Origin: Przewalskia tangutica
Lineage: Eukaryota > Streptophyta > Magnoliopsida > Solanales > Solanaceae
Length of the DNA: 64,000 nucleotides
Direction: 5' to 3'
NCBI GenBank assembly: GCA_029844215.1
Contig: CM056738.1
Span: 45,892,388-45,956,387, forward strand
The notes below the pieces were generated by a model that saw nothing but the letters and a program-made list of their open reading frames with translations, did not search any database and had not been told where the DNA came from. Positions 23,633-35,061 of the stretch are shown here, piece by piece. The first letter of the stretch is position 1. The number at the start of each line of letters is the position of its first letter. The position numbers and the translations under genes were made by a program.

Positions 23633-23650
23633 TGTCGACTCCACTGGGGA
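23633..23650 (+). other. Primer binding site of the Tat-like element
   Basis: Three bases after the LTR end lies tgtcgactccactgggga. It differs by one base from TGGCGACTCCACTGGGGA, the site usual in Tat/Ogre elements and complementary to a tRNA 3' end (tRNA-Arg has been proposed for Ogre). Minus-strand DNA synthesis would start here. Confidence 0.75.
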
Positions 23651-24513
23651 CACTTAGGTTCTTAACCATAAAAAACTTAGGTTAACTATTGTGCTTTATT
23701 TTTCTTTATTTGCTTATTTTCTTCTTTTTGTGTTTTTACATTTGTTTGCTCTTATTTATCCTTTGCCTAAATTGTTACTCTTTACATGAATATTTGCATG
23801 TTGATATTTGTTACCGCTTTCCTTAAATTGGCATTCCGCTCATATTTCCTCCCTTACGGAAAATTCACACTATCACACACTACACGCGAGGTGTGCTTTA
23901 CACACCCGCAAATTTCTTTCAAATACTCAAATTTAGGAGAGTTGGCGTTTTACGCAGAGAATTCGGTCCAACCGGTGGCCGCGTAGCCTTCTCACTCGAG
24001 CAGTCCGCTCGGGAACCTTGCGTCTAGTAAAGCCAAATCTTAGTAAACTTAAGATAGAGCTATATCACCTTTACTTTAAGGCATGAATGCATTTACCTTA
24101 GGTGGGTCAATCCTTGGTATCAACGTCACAATTAGGAAAACACCAAAACTTGTCTACGGGTTTCACAACCCAACGACCAACAACATATTATGTGGCGTGA
24201 AATGATAGACAAAATCCAAGCCTAAACAGGACATGCCAAAATTTGGAAAATGTACATTCATTTTTGTCTGTCATTTCCAACCAAAGCATTACAGTTAAAT
24301 GGTTTGGATCAATCTATCACAGTCTCGCATATTTGACGTTTTTAGGCTCACCTCCGACATAAAAGAGGTCCCTTGCATGTTAAACTCTATGCAATTTGCT
24401 TGTTAACTACTGCTTACCTTTTTCCACATGTTTATACTAACATGGTTTGTTACAGTTTTTAGAAGTTTTCATTCTTACCCCAAAAACAAAGGTCGGTTCG
24501 TATTGACTAGAAG

Positions 24514-25540
24514 ATGTTAGAACACCCACACTTTGCAAGGTCAAAAGCACGATCTGCCAACGAAATGACTGATTCGGGGGCATCTGAGCAGAATGACTCG
24601 AGACCTATCTCTATTCCTATGGACGAATCAGAGGTTTCAGAAAAAGGGAATACCATAGATCAAACCCAATTGTTGCAACAGATGGCAACTATGCAGGCCA
24701 AAATTGAGAAGCTCCGGAGTATCACCAATCTAAATACTCCACACCAGCCCTTCTATTATAATACAAACATCCAAAATCCTTTACCCTACTACCAATATAC
24801 ACCTGCCCCATATCCTGTTTACCCCTCTCTACAACAACCTACATACCAAGATTATCCACAAGGCCAAACGTCTGCCATACCCAAAGCCAGCACAAGCCAT
24901 AAGAAAAGGCCAGCCAAAACATATCCCCATGTAGCTGAACCTTTGCCCCAGCTATATGAAAGATTAAGTACCGCAGGAATACTCCAGCCAATCCCAGGAA
25001 AAATTCCTAACCCCATTCCAAAATGGTATGATTGGACCAGACATTGAGCATACCACTCCGGTATCCCTGGGCATGACACTGGAAACTGTTATGCCCTCAA
25101 GAATAAACTTGAAGCATTGATCAGAGAGGGGATCATCCAGCCAAAAGAAGCATTCCCCTTATATTATCAACCCATGTACTCACTGCAGCCATAAGCACAT
25201 CCACTAAATGCACCCCGACCTCACCTAAATTTTGAAAGAAAGCCAGCCAAAACCTATACTCCTCTAACCGAGCCTTTACCGCAGTTTTACGAGAGGTTGA
25301 GAGCCACATGAATCCTCCAACCAATCCCCAGACCTACTTCCAGGGGCCACAATGAGACTAAAAGTTGTGCATACCACTCCGGAGCCGTCGAACACGACAT
25401 TGGAAATTGTTATTCGCTTAAAGACAAAATCGAGGAACTAGTCAACGAAGGAGTCATCCGACTGAAAGAGGCTCCTCCCAATATGAACAATAACCTTTTA
25501 CTAAATCCTGACCATGCCCAGCAAAACATGATTACATGGA
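24514..25540 (+). pseudogene. Tat-like gag relic with two Cys/His knuckle regions
   Basis: A 177-codon frame (24514-25047) carries a Gln-rich helix near residues 50-65 (QLLQQMATMQAKIEKL), a Pro/Tyr-rich linker, and PLPQLYERLSTAGILQPIPG. It ends at a TGA exactly where the conserved Cys of CAYHSG is expected. Past that stop the frame continues AYHSGIPGHDTGNCYALKNK. A second, diverged module follows at about 25232-25480: PLPQFYERL, a stop, then SCAYHSGAVEHDIGNCYSLK. This C-x-Y-H...H-D-x-x-N-C arrangement is the Tat Gag knuckle. No protease or pol follows. The stops make it non-functional as it stands. Confidence 0.8.
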
Positions 25541-25811
25541 GATGAAAGGGTCGAATCATCGACCAATCTCGAAAGAAAGAGAGATGCGCCCTGGTCAAAA
25601 CCCGTTCTGCCTGAATCAGTCTTTTATCAAAACATGCACTGCACAGGGGTCAATAGAAAACGATACTGACAATAAAGCATACTCCCGTTGAAGACCCAAC
25701 CAGTTGGGATGCAGAACAAGGAGACATTTTGAAGTGGACTTATACCCCTGTCTTGGTCCTCCGAGAATCTCAAAAATATATTTAGTAGTTTAACATGTTT
25801 TATTCTCTTTT
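25541..25811 (+). other. Non-coding interior after gag
   Basis: No pol motif was found where protease would be expected, only short broken frames. The element seems to have lost pol between gag and the repeat-rich 3' region. Confidence 0.4.
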
Positions 25812-26095
25812 TGTACATCTGAACTACTTTATGACCCGATTCCCTCGGCGGGATACGTAGGCGGTCCACACGGGCCTCGGTCCCATTTTCAAAAACTATT
25901 CATGCTCTTTTTGTAACTTGAACTAAGTCATGACCTAATTCCCTTGGCGGGATACGTAGGCGGTCCACACGGGCCTCGGTCCCATTTTCAAAAACTCTAT
26001 TTCTCTTTTGTACAACGAACTACATTATGACCTGATTCCTTGTTGGGCTACGTAGTCGTTCTAAATCGGCTTCGGTCACACCATTAGAAAATTTC
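25812..26095 (+). repeat. Three ~100-bp tandem repeats with gggatacgtaggcggtcc
   Basis: Units starting near 25832, 25931 and 26028 share atgacc(c/t)(g/a)attcc, gggatacgtaggcggtcc, acacgggcctcggtccc and a stretch ending ttttcaaaaact. The first two are nearly identical and the third is diverged. Similar ggatacgtaggc motifs occur in the 3' non-coding part of Tat-lineage elements, from memory of the family. Confidence 0.75.
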
Positions 26096-26649
26096 CTCCA
26101 TTTTTACAAAATACAACACTTTTCACCTTGATAGGATAGACAAGCAACCCTACAAGACTCGTTTAGACCAAACGCCCTTGCACGCTTAAAACTGGGACAG
26201 TTTTGGATAAGAAGTTCATTTAGTTTCACAGCATGTCAATATTCGAAAATTCGATAAAAACTTTTATACATACTTTGTCATAAACAATTATCTTATTAAA
26301 CAGCTAGCCTAAACCGGGAACCAGACAGGGTTACAGGTCCAAACAAACCAGGCGCCCGAGCATCAAGAAGCAAAGCTGCAAAGTCAATACGGATCGACCA
26401 CCCCCCTCCAAAACTCATGAATTTTTTCTTTGAGCGCAGGTTCTTCATATTAACAGAAGCAGAAAAGACAAAAACAATAAAAAGTTTCTCATAGCAGCTC
26501 AGTCCGCAAGGCCACAATCACACGCGTCTATCAAGACGTCGTTTGGCTCACAGGGCCACACTCTGATCCTTATTTCTCAAATCACTTTATGACTCTAACT
26601 ATTTTACTGGTTTATATTATGCAGGTAATTTCATCATAGTAGTCTGGCC

Positions 26650-27420
26650 CACCGGGTCAAAATCATCTTATTATGTCTATTAACGACGTATTCTTATTGC
26701 GTCCGCACAATGACGTTAGCTCAATTGCGTCTATCAGCGACGTTTATTTTATTACGTCTATTCAACGACGTTGTCTTATCATCTGTCAATGATGTTCTCT
26801 TATTATGTCTATTCAACGACGCCCTATTAAATCTATCAACGACGTTTATCCTATTACGTCCGCACAACGATGTTCCTCCTTTTACGACTATTAATGACAT
26901 CCTTTATCACGTCTATTCAGCGACGTTCATCTTATTACGTCCGCACAACGACGTCCTCATATTACGACTATCAATGACATCCTTTATCACGTCTATTCAG
27001 CGACGTTCATCTTATTACGTACGCACAACGATGTTCCTCCTATTATGGCTATCAATGACGTCCTTTATCACGTCTATTCAGCGACGTTCGTCTTATTACG
27101 TCTGCATAATGACGTCCTCTTATTACGACTATCAATGACATCCTTTTTCACGTCTATTCAACGACGTTCATCTTATCACGTCCGCATAACGACATCCCTC
27201 TTATTACGGTTATCAACAATGTCATTATCTCTTCTGCGCAATGACGATATCTACAACACGTCTACCCAACGACGTCATTTTATTATGTCTGCGTAATAGC
27301 CTCATATTTCGACATCATCAACAACACGTCCATACAACGACGATATCAGCATTACGTCTATACCACAACGTCATCAATATTACGTCTATACCATGACATT
27401 ATCAACATTTTGATTATGCA
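26650..27420 (+). repeat. ACGT-rich tandem array with ~80-bp higher-order units
   Basis: Short units such as tattacgtctattcaacgac and tattacgtccgcacaacgac alternate. In the middle they form an 80-81 bp higher-order repeat with unit starts at 26901, 26981, 27062 and 27142. The array is dense in ACGT cores. The frames of 142 and 83 codons here are by-products of the repeats and are not treated as genes. Confidence 0.82.
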
Positions 27421-27599
27421 TCCCAACATCTATCACATCTTCAACACATCCATTACATCTACACAAAGACGACATTTTGACTCACATGATCACATTTCTT
27501 ATATTCATGATGTATCATTTCTTTTATCATCTTAATAATTATGCACTAATTTTTTCTTAAGATCTAGCCTACAGGATCCTTAATTTACAGAAACAGGAG

Positions 27600-27835
27600 C
27601 GTCGACCCAATGACGCCATCAACATCGTCAACCCAATGACGTCATCAGATTCAACACAATGACGCCGCCAACATCAACACAATGACGCCCCCAACATCAA
27701 CAAAATGATGTCATTAGCTTCAACACAATGACGCCTCCAACATCAACACAATGATGTCATTAGCTTCAACACAATGACGCCGCCAGCTTCAACACAATGA
27801 CGCTGCCAACATCAACACAATGATGACATCAGCAT
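27600..27835 (+). repeat. Tandem array of caacacaatgacgcc units
   Basis: About ten copies of a 15-22 bp unit (atcaacacaatgacgccnc and close variants such as ttcaacacaatgacgcc). It is distinct from, but probably related to, the upstream ACGT array and lies in the same 3' non-coding interior. Confidence 0.8.
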
Positions 27836-28109
27836 CTGCAACTACGTCTACATAAGATGACATTCCTACTCGCATGATCGCATTTCTCATATATTCATGC
27901 TTTATGAATTTTGTCTTAACAGTTATGCACTAATTCTTTTTTAAGTTTTAACCTACAGAAGCTTTAATTTACAAGAGCGGGAGCACAACGTGAAACTATC
28001 TCTTACGACGAACCGAAGCAATTTGGTGGGAAACCATATCCCAACAAAGGGCAAAGGCGGCCTCGAACGTCGATCCACTCTCCTCCAGCATCCTGCAACA
28101 CCAATGGCC

Positions 28110-28310
28110 TCAGTGTCATCATAATTCGACACTGGGACAAAATTTTAAATCTGTATCCGCCCAGTCCTTAATTCTCTAGCATCACATCAACCCAATGTCA
28201 TCATAATTCGACACTGGGACAAATTGTAAATCTGCATCCGCCCAGTCCTTAATTTTCTAGCATCACATCAACCCAGTGTCATCATAATTCGACATTAGGA
28301 TAAAATTTTG
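28110..28310 (+). repeat. ~82-bp tandem repeat, about 2.5 copies
   Basis: A unit containing gtcatcataattcgacactg and ggac, then tctg(t/c)atccgcccagtcc and ttctagcatcacatcaaccc, occurs twice in full and once in part before the alpha LTR insertion at 28352. Confidence 0.75.
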
Positions 28311-29406
28311 AATCTTCATGATCTTTGCACTCGAAATCCTAGCATCATGAATGTTACACCCCGTAATTACAGGACATGTTTTAAGAATATAAGTAAGAAC
28401 TCTCAAGTGTTAAGATTAGAGACTTGAAATTTGTCGGAATTTTGATATTGTCGGAAAACGTATTATTGTGACGAATGGGAGGGCGACATGTGTCACCCCC
28501 CTTAGAGTGCCTTGGACGAAAAATGGCATGACCAATATGGTCATTTACCATAAGTCTTCTAAAGGCTAAGTTTTGCTACTTATAGCATGAGAACATTGAC
28601 CAAAGTCAAAGGGTCCACTTTTGGTCTTGATATTTTTGAAGACTTCATCTAAACCACCCATGTGTTTTTATCATGACCATCCAAGGTACTTTATATTACT
28701 ACTAGTAGAGAGAGGGCTTAAACACTTAGAAAATTTTACCCAATATTTGAAGAACACACTAGGGGGTCTCGGGTTCACTAAAAGGAAAGGGAGAAAAATT
28801 TCGTTTTTTGTCCATTTGATTCCACACTTTAAACCAAGGGTCTTAGGTGTATTGTAAACACATCTCAATAGAAAAATCTTGGAAAAAGATTGTTTTCGGG
28901 TTAGTCGCAAACGAAAACCTAAAGGGTCTTTCTAGGTTTTGTTTGGAAATTTGAAGGTTAATTGTTGGTGTTGTTCTAAGGGTCTCAACAAGCGGATTGA
29001 AGTGGCTTGGAGAGGTTCTAGACTACTAAGGAGCGATTTCGGATTGGAGTTGGATTAAGTATCATTGAGGTATAATCTTGTTCTTTTAAAGGTGTTACAA
29101 GATTGCATTTTTATATTGTTATTGATAGCTTTGTATGTTGCGAGCATGAAGTTGTTATCTTGAGGTTATAAGGATTATGGATTGATTATAGCCTTGGAAA
29201 TCCGAAATGTAACGTAAGCCATGACTAAGTGAATTACAATTTAACCGTTGTTAGGACCGTCGCATGTCACTGACTTAAGGATTATGGTTATTATAATCAA
29301 ATGCGACTTGATATCATGTTATGCTACTAAATTGGATTGAAACGGAAATTGGATAAGAATTGGATTTGTTGAATCAATGTGGCCGAATTTGGAATGTAGT
29401 TGTACT

Positions 29407-29640
29407 GTGTAGTTATTCATTTGAATTGGACTACTTTCTATATAATTGTGAGCCAATTGGGGCTGTGTAGTTATTCATTTGAATTGGACTACTTTCTATA
29501 TAATTGTGAGCTAATTGGGGCTGTGTAGTTATTCATTTGAATTGGACTACTTTCTATATAATTGTGAGCCAATTGGGGCTGTGTAGTTATTCATTTGAAT
29601 TGGACTACTTGCTATATAATTGTGAGCCAATTGGGGCTGT
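29407..29640 (+). repeat. 58-bp tandem repeat, four copies, in alpha LTR
   Basis: Copies start at 29407, 29465, 29523 and 29581. The unit contains gtgtagttattcatttgaat, actactttctatataattgt and gagccaattggggct, and copies differ at only one or two bases. The homologous place in the alpha copy at about 59945-60010 has a single unit, so the expansion is recent. Confidence 0.9.
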
Positions 29641-30524
29641 TTGGTTATTGTAGTTCGGCCTTGAAAAAGGTGGCAAAGTACGTAAAAACAAAGGAGGTGC
29701 TGTCCGATTTTCCGTAGAATATAGGGACTTAACACTTATGATATTCTACGATTGTAGTGAGGCCTTAATAGGCGTGTGTGAACATTATAGGTTGACATAC
29801 TACGGGCGGGACTTTGTACTTGGCAAGTGGTTTGACCCGACGAGGTATGTAGAACTTTTTCCTATCTTTTGAGCATGACTAGTTTCGCGTATATAGTACG
29901 GTAGACGTACAAGACTTTGACATTCCTTACTAGCCTTATAAAATGCCAAGTCGGGTGAGTTAGGAAGTTAACTCACTTCTTTGAAAATATTAAGAATGTC
30001 TTAAGTCTTAGTAAAGTTAAGGGGCTTGAAGGAATTTAAAGTATGTGATACTTTTGTCGTTTTAATCGTATAAGTCCCTTGAATAGGAAAATGTGCTTGA
30101 CTAAGGTATAAAGTGAATATAACGACTTTATGGGAAGTTGGTTATATTGACTTATGAAAAAGGTAAATGACTTGTGTTAATGAAAGGCAAATTGATTTTA
30201 AGGTATCAATTGCCTAAGGTTTTTGATAAGAAAAGGAGTCACTTGATTTAGAAACCTACTTTAAACTCTAAAGGTATTGTGACTTGTCTTGAAATGTAAT
30301 TTGGACTGGATACTATGGTTACTAGTGTCTTGGAAGCTTTCTACTAAAAAGAGTCATTTGTTTTTAAAGAATAGGAGTACGTGGTACTTTGGGTTAAATT
30401 CCCGGATTCTTATAAAAGACATGATAGTGCCTTAAGTAAACTAAAATGAGAGTGTAGAAGAATAAGACTAATAAGAAGTTAGGGAATTGCTAACTTGCTT
30501 AATTATTGTAATGTAGGTTGTGAG

Positions 30525-30755
30525 ATAGGGTAAGAGTATCAGTGAGGGGCAAACCCCCAAGATGCTATACCACCTTCTCCAGGATAAGAGTATAAATGAG
30601 GGGTAAGCCCCCAAGACGTTATACCACCTGCGTTACCATCTTCTTCAGGGTAAGAGTATAAGTGAGGGGCAAACCCCCAAGACATTATACCACCTGCTTC
30701 AGGGTAAGAGTGTAAATGAGGGGTAAGAACCCCAAGACGTTATACCACCTGGTTT
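30525..30755 (+). repeat. Minisatellite domain in alpha LTR copy 1
   Basis: Four units of about 55-65 bp built on gggtaagagtataagtgagg, ggcaaacccccaagac and ttataccacctgc. The unit bears no resemblance to the tandem repeats at the same place in the other alpha LTRs. Confidence 0.85.
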
Positions 30756-31384
30756 GAGGGGTTCACCACCCATGATTTGATTGCGAGACTGCTATTATGA
30801 TGTTGTACGTATTCTCTTGATTTCCTCTCATTGTTAGTAAGGCACTGTGTACTGTAATTTTGTTATCATACATGTCTCCAGCTTTATTTTAAACTTACAT
30901 TGTAATTACAGTACCTTCCAGTTTTACATACTTAGTACATATTGTGTACTGACCCCCTTCCTCGGGGGCTGCGTTCATGCCGCAGGAAAGGGTAAGCAGG
31001 TGGCAGATCCACATTCTTAGGATCACTTATCAGACGTCGGAAGCTCCATTCTCCGGAGGCTTGTCTTTCTTTTGGTACAGTCTTGTCCCTGATGTTGTAG
31101 ATTATGTACATTCAGGGTATGGCGGGGCCCTGTCCCGCCACAGTTGTTATTCCTAGAGGTCTGTATTCACATATGTGGTTGGGCTATAAGAACTGAGTTG
31201 TAAAGTTGTACTTTTGTCTTTGTTTATATTATGGAAGGCGGCCTTGTCGGCTAGCCTGTGTTGTATATTATTTTACACATGTGTTTATGTTGTGTATGTT
31301 CCGCTGCTATTCTCTGATGTATACCTGGACAGGGTGCCCAGGTAGGGCACCAGTCGCGGCCCGGGGTCGGGTCGTGACAATGAA

Positions 31385-31500
31385 TCCCACCTTTTCCTTG
31401 AAAACTCCGGTTACCCGCACACTTCCTGATCTTTGACAAATCAGGACAAAATTGACTACAAGTCAACGTCTTTGTCTGAAAACTCTTTCATCTTCTTCAG
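31385..31500 (+). other. 3' end of Tat-like interior, no coding content
   Basis: Short unique segment between the alpha solo LTR and the polypurine region. Nothing recognised. Confidence 0.4.
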
Positions 31501-31516
31501 TCAAAGAGGGACAAGT
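31501..31516 (+). other. Polypurine tract of the Tat-like element
   Basis: tcaaagagggacaagt abuts the 3' LTR start tgtagacaccc. The purine-rich core aaagaggga is a typical plus-strand primer. Confidence 0.55.
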
Positions 31517-34500
31517 TGTAGACACCCAATTCTGTCCCTGCTTTACCGATTATTTGTTCAGATCACCTTTTTTCTTTAATTAATTTCGCTATGCTTCTTA
31601 GTCTTGAAAATTTCCGAATAATAATAAATACTTTAAATACTTTCCATTGATTATATAGTATAGAGTTTAAAGTATCAAGTATTATATTAATTTTAATATG
31701 TCGGCATCGGTATTGGTAATTGATTTTCTCTTAATATTTTTACCAATTACTAAATTAAGCATTTTATGAATATTATATTTTTACTTAAAATAAATACATA
31801 TATTAAATATTTTATACCGTAATTTATGTGTGTGTGCTTTTGAAATTAATTAGGCCAAAGAAGCATGCTTTAATTAATTAATTAAATCCTCAACCTTATT
31901 TTCCTACCCAATTCCCACTCCTTAAATTAATTAATTCCAGCAGCCCAAAACTCCACCCAACAGCCCAATTATCTCTTATAACCCGAGCCCAACACTTTCT
32001 TCATCAAAATCATCCCCTCGTGCGAATCAAACTCCCCGTTCCCTTTATCTCCAAACTGATTAACACCCCTGAAATCCAGTCGACCCATCACCAACACCAC
32101 CCTTTATCCGCTGGATAATCCACGTCACCGACGCCACCAGCCCCCCATCTCATCTCCTGCAGCCCGTCTCCTTTTCTGTATCGCCTGGAATCATGAATCT
32201 TGTTTTAATCATTGAATCAAGGTATGCATGAAGGTCTGGCAATCTATTGGACCTTTCATCTCCTCGATTCAGTGGATAATACTCGGATTATAGTCTTTCA
32301 AAGGTTTAATCCAGAGTAATAAACCCTCTTATCTGTCCCAACGTTCTCTTCCCTTCAAATCAGACTGAGAAAGTAAGATTATTCAGCTTTTCCATCACCT
32401 CATCTTTCTAAGTGTCACATACGTTTTTCCCATCTTTTGAATTCAAATTTAAACTAAAGAGTTTCTGGAAGAAACCATTGAACCCCTACTATAAATACAA
32501 CCCTTTGGGTTGTTCTTGGATGGTGTTTTTCTGGGAGAAAAGCCGAGAACAGAGCTTGATTTTTTCAGAAAGGACTCCCCTCTTAAAAACACTAACATTC
32601 TTTTACTCTGATTCTGGACTCAAAATCGCAAATATCCAAGCTTAGCTATATTTAGTCGCACTCACACACTACCACTCCGAGCGGATTCAACTAGTCGAGA
32701 CGACGTTCGGTTCGCCACCCAAAGAAGGTAATTACTATTCCAGATTTAATTTCTTGTTTACTTCAGTTCTGTGAGATGATTCATATGTTGGATGAACACA
32801 TTGATTAATATAAGGATCAGTCTGTGCTGTTTCAGTAGTGTATTAAACATATTTTGGCTCAGTGATAAATATTAAGATTAGTTAACAATCCATCAAGCAT
32901 ATTTAGTCACATATGTTCATGTCGAAGTCTGTAATGCTTTATCTCGTTAGTTTAGGCTTAGTTTAATCAAATATGATTCTATCGAATTCTGGTTGATGCC
33001 TAATTTGTCTATGAATTAGTTTAAGGTGTTCAAAACTGACTTTAATCATTAGTCGTTGACTGTTTGTTCTAGATATATGTGTTGATTTAAGAACAGCTCC
33101 AGTTCATATATAAATCGTATGTTGGATTTAGAATCTGGTTCGTGGTCTATCTAACCATGTATAACCTGTTTATGTAATCTCGTGTTATTTGGTATGAAAG
33201 TTGTAATGTATTTTTAACTAAATCTAGGCTGTATAAGTTGTGCAATGTCGATGTATCTGATGTAGCTTGAACCCGTGAGTGTGTATATCTTTGGGAACCC
33301 CTAGCCTCATATATCTGCAATATACACTGGAATGATCACCTTGTCTCCATGTATCTGCCTGTTTGGAACTTATTTAGTTCCTATGTGGGTCTATATTAGA
33401 TTATTGTACTTTTTTGGTCACTTGGTGTCAAAATCCGCTTGCCGAGTCATTTAGACAGCTTCTATACCAACATATTTTATTTACATGGATTGGCTTGTGT
33501 TGCACTGAGCCAGCATTCCTCTAATAAGCATATATGAGGGATAGTTTGGTACTAACATAGTTCAAACCATTGAGAAATCTGGGCATATGATTGGAATAGA
33601 TGTTTAAGTGGGGAAAATGGATTTACTTCAGTTCTAGCCATTTGCTTCGATGTTGAGTCATGTATCTTAAATTAAACTAGCATGCTATGTGTTGCCATAT
33701 TATTTCACCCATGTTTGGTGTCTGTCCCGGTATCACTGATCATTAATTCATATATAATGTGTTAGTGTGGTTCATATGAGCATGTAAGAATAGGGTTAAT
33801 ATGAAAAGCTCAACTGTGATAGGTGTTAAATATGTTGATATATGCTCTATGTTTACTTTACAACCTGGGAACTTGTCATTTTGTCTACATTACATGAAAA
33901 TATACCTGTAATATGCCTTGAATATACCAGAAGTAAGGCCCAGGTATGTACCCAATACATACTGGAATTTACACCTTTGTATACCCACGAGCAGACCATA
34001 CAGTTCTTTCTTTAAAATACTAGGTGTTCCATCGTGTCAAGTACCTGTTGAATATTGGGTCAGATGCTAATCGAACCTCATTCTCGAATCTGCTCATAAT
34101 ATAGTCACTAATTTTTATAGCAAATGATTGTTTACTTTATTTAATGAATTCTAAGGTATGTTCTAATCCTTGTCTTCTTCTTTGTTTTACATGAAACGCA
34201 TGGGGAGCAACGAAGAGTCTTATATGAGACTCATCGCATTTCCCGCCAAACGAAGACTCGCGTCTAGGTTCCTTGCATTCTCCTGCCTCAGGACTTCTAA
34301 ACAAATAGGGCGGGATGATATCTTCATCCGTCCTAGTCACTTCTCTTAAACTCCTTACTCTCTTTTCTTATTTATTTCGTCATTTTATTCTTCTTGTTAT
34401 GAAATTGTATAACCCTATACAATTATTGAAATGCGTAGAACAGTTGGATTTAGGATACTTGTAGTAATTAGACTTTTAGTAGATTTGGAGGGTAGTTTAA

Positions 34501-34527
34501 GATAGGGCTGGCCAGTGGGCCGGGCCG

Positions 34528-34690
34528 GGCCCACCGGGGTCGGGTTAGGCGGGAGCGGGACGGGGTCGGGGCGGAGAAGATGGGCGGGTCGGTAGGCGGG
34601 CCTGGCGGGAGTCGGTCGGGCGGGACCATACCGTGTCCCGTCCGGGCGAGCGATCCGTTGGGTAGAAGTCGGGGCCAGATGCAGCGGGTT
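34528..34690. repeat. Left GC-rich subterminal region of the hAT element
   Basis: Dense cggg/gcggg repeats, including gcgggaccataccgtgtccc at about 34620, which can fold back on itself (gcgggac with gtcccg). A near-identical block (gcgggaccataccctgtccc) lies at about 38030 in the right end in the same orientation. Such subterminal motifs are usually transposase binding sites in hAT elements. Confidence 0.7.
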
Positions 34691-35061
34691 TTTATAATTT
34701 TTTCACTAAATTAAAAATACTAAATTACTAACAAAGTAACATTAACATATACTTGTCATATACTTATAGTCATATACATATACTATAATATTATAGACTT
34801 ATAGTATTATAATTATAGTATTGTACTCATATATATAATATATTTATAAAGTATAAACTATAAAGTATAAAGTATAAACTAAATAATTAAACAAAGATAA
34901 GAATAGTGTAAAAAAAACATCCCAAGGCTGTTTTTGTGCCTCTTATATTATTAATTATTTCATTGAAATATACAAGATTCAAAATTACAATATTGTAGTG
35001 TACTGCTGTTGAATAAAATTGCAAAAGACATAGAAAAATTTAAAAATTGCAATGAAATAAA
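34691..35061. other. AT-rich 3' flank of the hAT transposase gene
   Basis: Strongly AT-rich, with repeats of tatacttatagt and ataaagtataaac. It lies downstream of the minus-strand transposase stop and would be its 3' untranslated region. Confidence 0.4.

Larger units (their letters stand above)
28352..31379 (+). mobile_element. Solo LTR of family alpha, nested in the Tat-like interior
   Basis: A 3028-bp LTR beginning tgttacaccccgtaattac and ending gggtcgtgaca, flanked by perfect ATGAA duplications (28347-28351 and 31380-31384). No interior remains. It has a 58-bp tandem array (29407-29640), a second array (30525-30755), and the module ccccttcctcgggggctgcg near 30.95 kb. It is related to alpha copies at 58905-61937 and 54703-56211 (minus) and more distantly to beta. 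Confidence 0.88.

Noticed and set aside
24852..25079. Minus-strand frame of 75 codons opposite the gag relic
   Set aside because: A shadow of the plus-strand gag, whose motifs are clear in the other strand.
26710..27296. Overlapping frames of 142 and 83 codons on the plus strand
   Set aside because: They are generated by the ACGT tandem array; the translation repeats with the array period and matches no protein family.
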